Assembly: GCA_017559685.1 (NCBI GenBank)
Contig: JAFYQY010000051.1
Coordinates: 1 to 15,427, forward strand
Length of the DNA: 15,427 nucleotides
Direction: 5' to 3'
Origin: Alistipes sp.
GTDB lineage: Bacteria; Bacteroidota; Bacteroidia; Bacteroidales; Rikenellaceae
This document shows positions 14,093-15,427 of the stretch, one piece after another. Within the stretch, counting starts at the first letter, position 1. Each line of letters starts with the position of its first letter. The translations under genes and the position numbers were made by a program. Under the pieces are notes generated by a model, which had not been told where the DNA came from, ran no database searches, and saw only the letters and a program-made list of their open reading frames with translations.

Positions 14093-14566
14093 ATGAATAT
14101 AGAATTGATTGTTGTTGGTAAGACCGATATGAAGGAGGTCGATGCGCTGGTGCAGATGTACTCGAAGCGCATAAACCACTATACCAAGTTCGGCATTACC
14201 TATCTGCCCGATTTGCGAAATACGAAGAATCTGTCGGAGCAGCAACAAAAGACGGCTGAGGGAGAGATGCTCTTGAAGGATATCACGGCGGGCGACTATA
14301 TGGTATTGCTCGACGAGGCGGGCGAGGAGATGCGCAGCGTGGCTTTTGCGCAGTGGGTGCAGAAGCGAATGAATAGCGGCGTGCGACGCTTGGTGCTTAT
14401 GATTGGTGGCCCTTACGGTTTCTCGGATGCGGTCTACGCACGAGCAAACGGCAAAATATCGCTCTCGAAGATGACCTTCTCGCACCAGATTGTGCGAGCA
14501 ATCTTCACCGAGCAACTCTATCGAGCCTTTACGATTATCAAAGGCGAACCCTACCACCACGAATAA
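14093..14566 (+). CDS. rlmH: 23S rRNA (pseudouridine1915-N3)-methyltransferase RlmH
   Basis: RlmH is a SPOUT-class methyltransferase that methylates pseudouridine 1915 in helix 69 of 23S rRNA on the assembled 70S ribosome, using SAM. From the ATG at 14093 the product is 157 residues, the normal family length. It opens with MNIELIVVGKTDMKEVDALV, and the YSKRINHYTKFGITYLPDL segment is typical. The trefoil-knot SAM site is seen in LLDEAGEEM, in LVLMIGGPYGFSDAVY (the GGPYG loop), and in the C-terminal LSKMTFSHQIVRAIFTEQLYRAFTIIKGEPYHHE, all nearly invariant in the family. The in-frame GTG at 14006 was rejected because it adds 29 non-homologous residues. It ends 3 bases before a strong terminator and faces the S1/P1 nuclease gene. 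Confidence 0.97.
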   Translation: MNIELIVVGKTDMKEVDALVQMYSKRINHYTKFGITYLPDLRNTKNLSEQQQKTAEGEMLLKDITAGDYMVLLDEAGEEMRSVAFAQWVQKRMNSGVRRLVLMIGGPYGFSDAVYARANGKISLSKMTFSHQIVRAIFTEQLYRAFTIIKGEPYHHE

Positions 14567-14568
14567 GA

Positions 14569-14600
14569 AAAGGCAGACCATAAAGTCTGCCTTTCTCTTT
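14569..14600 (+). terminator. Rho-independent terminator between convergent rlmH and S1/P1 nuclease gene
   Basis: AAAGGCAGAC (14569-14578) and GTCTGCCTTT (14585-14594) form a perfect 10-bp stem with the 6-base loop CATAAA. It is followed on the plus strand by TCTCTTT, starting two bases after the rlmH stop. The A run on the left arm means it could also act on minus-strand transcripts. Confidence 0.85.
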
Positions 14601-14619
14601 ACCTATGTATATTGAAATT

Positions 14620-14671
14620 GTATAATAAGAGAGGTTTTAAGGCTTGCGACGCCGAAGACACCTTATTATAC
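14620..14671. repeat. 10-bp perfect inverted repeat downstream of the S1/P1 nuclease gene
   Basis: GTATAATAAG (14620-14629) and CTTATTATAC (14662-14671) are exact reverse complements separated by 32 bases. The interior has smaller pairings, such as GGC with GCC. The right arm touches the nuclease stop codon (TAG on the minus strand at 14671-14673), so a minus-strand transcript would fold this right after the stop. It is AT-rich without a U tract, so it is not a textbook terminator. It may be a 3' stabilising hairpin or a tiny mobile-element remnant. Confidence 0.6.
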
Positions 14672-15427
14672 TATTTCTTTCCTGGGTCGAAGATGCTGTT
14701 GAGCACAAACGCCAATCGGTATCCCGCAAGCTGAAGCTGTCGGTCGGCAAGTGCCACCATCTCGTCGTGCTGCTCCTTCGGAATCTTGGCGAAATCCTCG
14801 CCCGCAACGATATACTTGAACGATGCTCGGTTGTCCTGCACGCACTGCTTAACCCAATCTTTGAGTGTGCCCTTGCAAATCTTCTTAACCTCACGCTTCG
14901 ACAATACATTCAACTCCTCGTTGAACTTCTCGCAATGCCAATTCTTGTGGAAGATTGCAGGCGAGTTATCCCAGAAGCCGTGATAGCCCTGCTTTTTGCC
15001 GTTGTATTTGAACTTCAAACCCTGCGAGTAATTGTCGTGCCACTGTGGTTTTTTCCAATCGTAAGGCGGCTTCAAATAGCGGTTGTGCGACGGACAGTGA
15101 AGATCTACAATCATATGCGTAAGGAGCTTAATATTGAGCGAAATCAGAGAGTCTGGGAGACTCTTGTAATCGGCCATCTCCTTGATAATGCGAGTAGACT
15201 GCACGTAGCCGCTGTGACCTTCCAACTCGATGATGTTGTTCTTCTCATCGACAGCCACATTGTGCCACCAATCGAGTGGCTCATACGGAATCGTGGTACG
15301 ATAGTGATCCATCCAAGTGGCGTAATAGGTGAGCGTGTGCGGGAGATATTTGCGAATCTCGGCCTTTGTCTTTGGCGTAAGATTCTGCTCCGCCATATAT
15401 ACCGCAGCGTGATGCGCCACAGTACCC
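14671..15427 (-). CDS. S1/P1-type zinc nuclease, N-terminus cut by window edge
   Basis: S1/P1 nucleases are secreted tri-zinc enzymes that cut single-stranded DNA/RNA and remove 3'-phosphates; related zinc phospholipases C share the fold. About 251 residues are present and the frame is open to the window end (GTVAHHAAVYMAEQNLTP, the counterpart of the family's WGxxGHxxVAxIAExxLTP), so only the signal peptide and the first Trp are likely missing. Numbering from the GTG-encoded Val at 15420, the zinc-ligand pattern is complete: His4 (possibly His3), Asp38 (ATWMDHYR), His53 (WWHNV), His102/Asp106/His112 in THMIVDLHCPSH, and His147/Asp151 in YHGFWD. The C-terminal helix LADRQLQLAGYRLAFVLNSIF is also typical. 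All ligands are kept, so it is probably active in the periplasm or outside the cell. Possible roles are scavenging nucleic acids or phosphate. It converges on rlmH. Confidence 0.9.
   Translation of the reverse strand, partial: GTVAHHAAVYMAEQNLTPKTKAEIRKYLPHTLTYYATWMDHYRTTIPYEPLDWWHNVAVDEKNNIIELEGHSGYVQSTRIIKEMADYKSLPDSLISLNIKLLTHMIVDLHCPSHNRYLKPPYDWKKPQWHDNYSQGLKFKYNGKKQGYHGFWDNSPAIFHKNWHCEKFNEELNVLSKREVKKICKGTLKDWVKQCVQDNRASFKYIVAGEDFAKIPKEQHDEMVALADRQLQLAGYRLAFVLNSIFDPGKK

Noticed and set aside
1..15427. Defence island, prophage, integrated element or CRISPR locus
   Set aside because: All recognisable genes but one are conserved chromosomal or envelope genes, and the GH2-like protein is an exported glycosidase relative. 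No transposase, integrase, attachment-site duplication, spacer array, nuclease-effector pair or abrupt composition change was seen.

Overview
The window reads as an ordinary chromosomal stretch from a Bacteroidota bacterium, most likely order Bacteroidales and possibly an Alistipes-like member of the Rikenellaceae. The lineage call rests on three things: fused enzymes typical of the phylum (MurF-alanine racemase, and DAHP synthase-chorismate mutase), a Bacteroidota-type LptD and MCE protein, and A-rich leaders without Shine-Dalgarno sites in front of several starts. The genus is a guess. No tRNA, rRNA, CRISPR array, transposase, integrase or phage gene is visible. I found no convincing undescribed multi-gene system; the unusual signals are one degenerate glycosidase gene and several short intergenic DNA structures.

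Left block (1-3611, minus strand): lptD (outer-membrane LPS insertion), then grpE, then the first 19 codons of dnaJ. All three run the same way with gaps of about 60 bases. A 7-bp tandem repeat lies in the grpE-dnaJ gap.

Central block (3669-11416, plus strand): a tightly packed and probably co-transcribed run. It holds a secreted Amidase_3 peptidoglycan amidase with a SPOR-like tail, an MCE/MlaD-family membrane-anchored protein, MutS2, the MurF-Alr fusion and a short RsmI-family methylase. Gaps are 35, 14 and 3 bases, and the last junction overlaps by 8. The main theme is envelope and peptidoglycan biology: cutting (amidase), lipid transfer (MCE) and precursor synthesis (MurF-Alr), with MutS2 and a methylase in the same run. 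The block diverges from lptD, and a perfect 20-bp palindrome overlapping a Bacteroidota-type -7 promoter element sits between them.

Right block (11526-14566, plus strand): the DAHP synthase-chorismate mutase fusion that starts and branches aromatic amino-acid synthesis, a truncated GH2-like protein that has lost its catalytic residues, and rlmH (23S rRNA pseudouridine methyltransferase). About 190 bases rich in small inverted repeats precede rlmH. rlmH ends at a strong hairpin terminator and faces a minus-strand S1/P1-type zinc nuclease whose N-terminus runs off the window.
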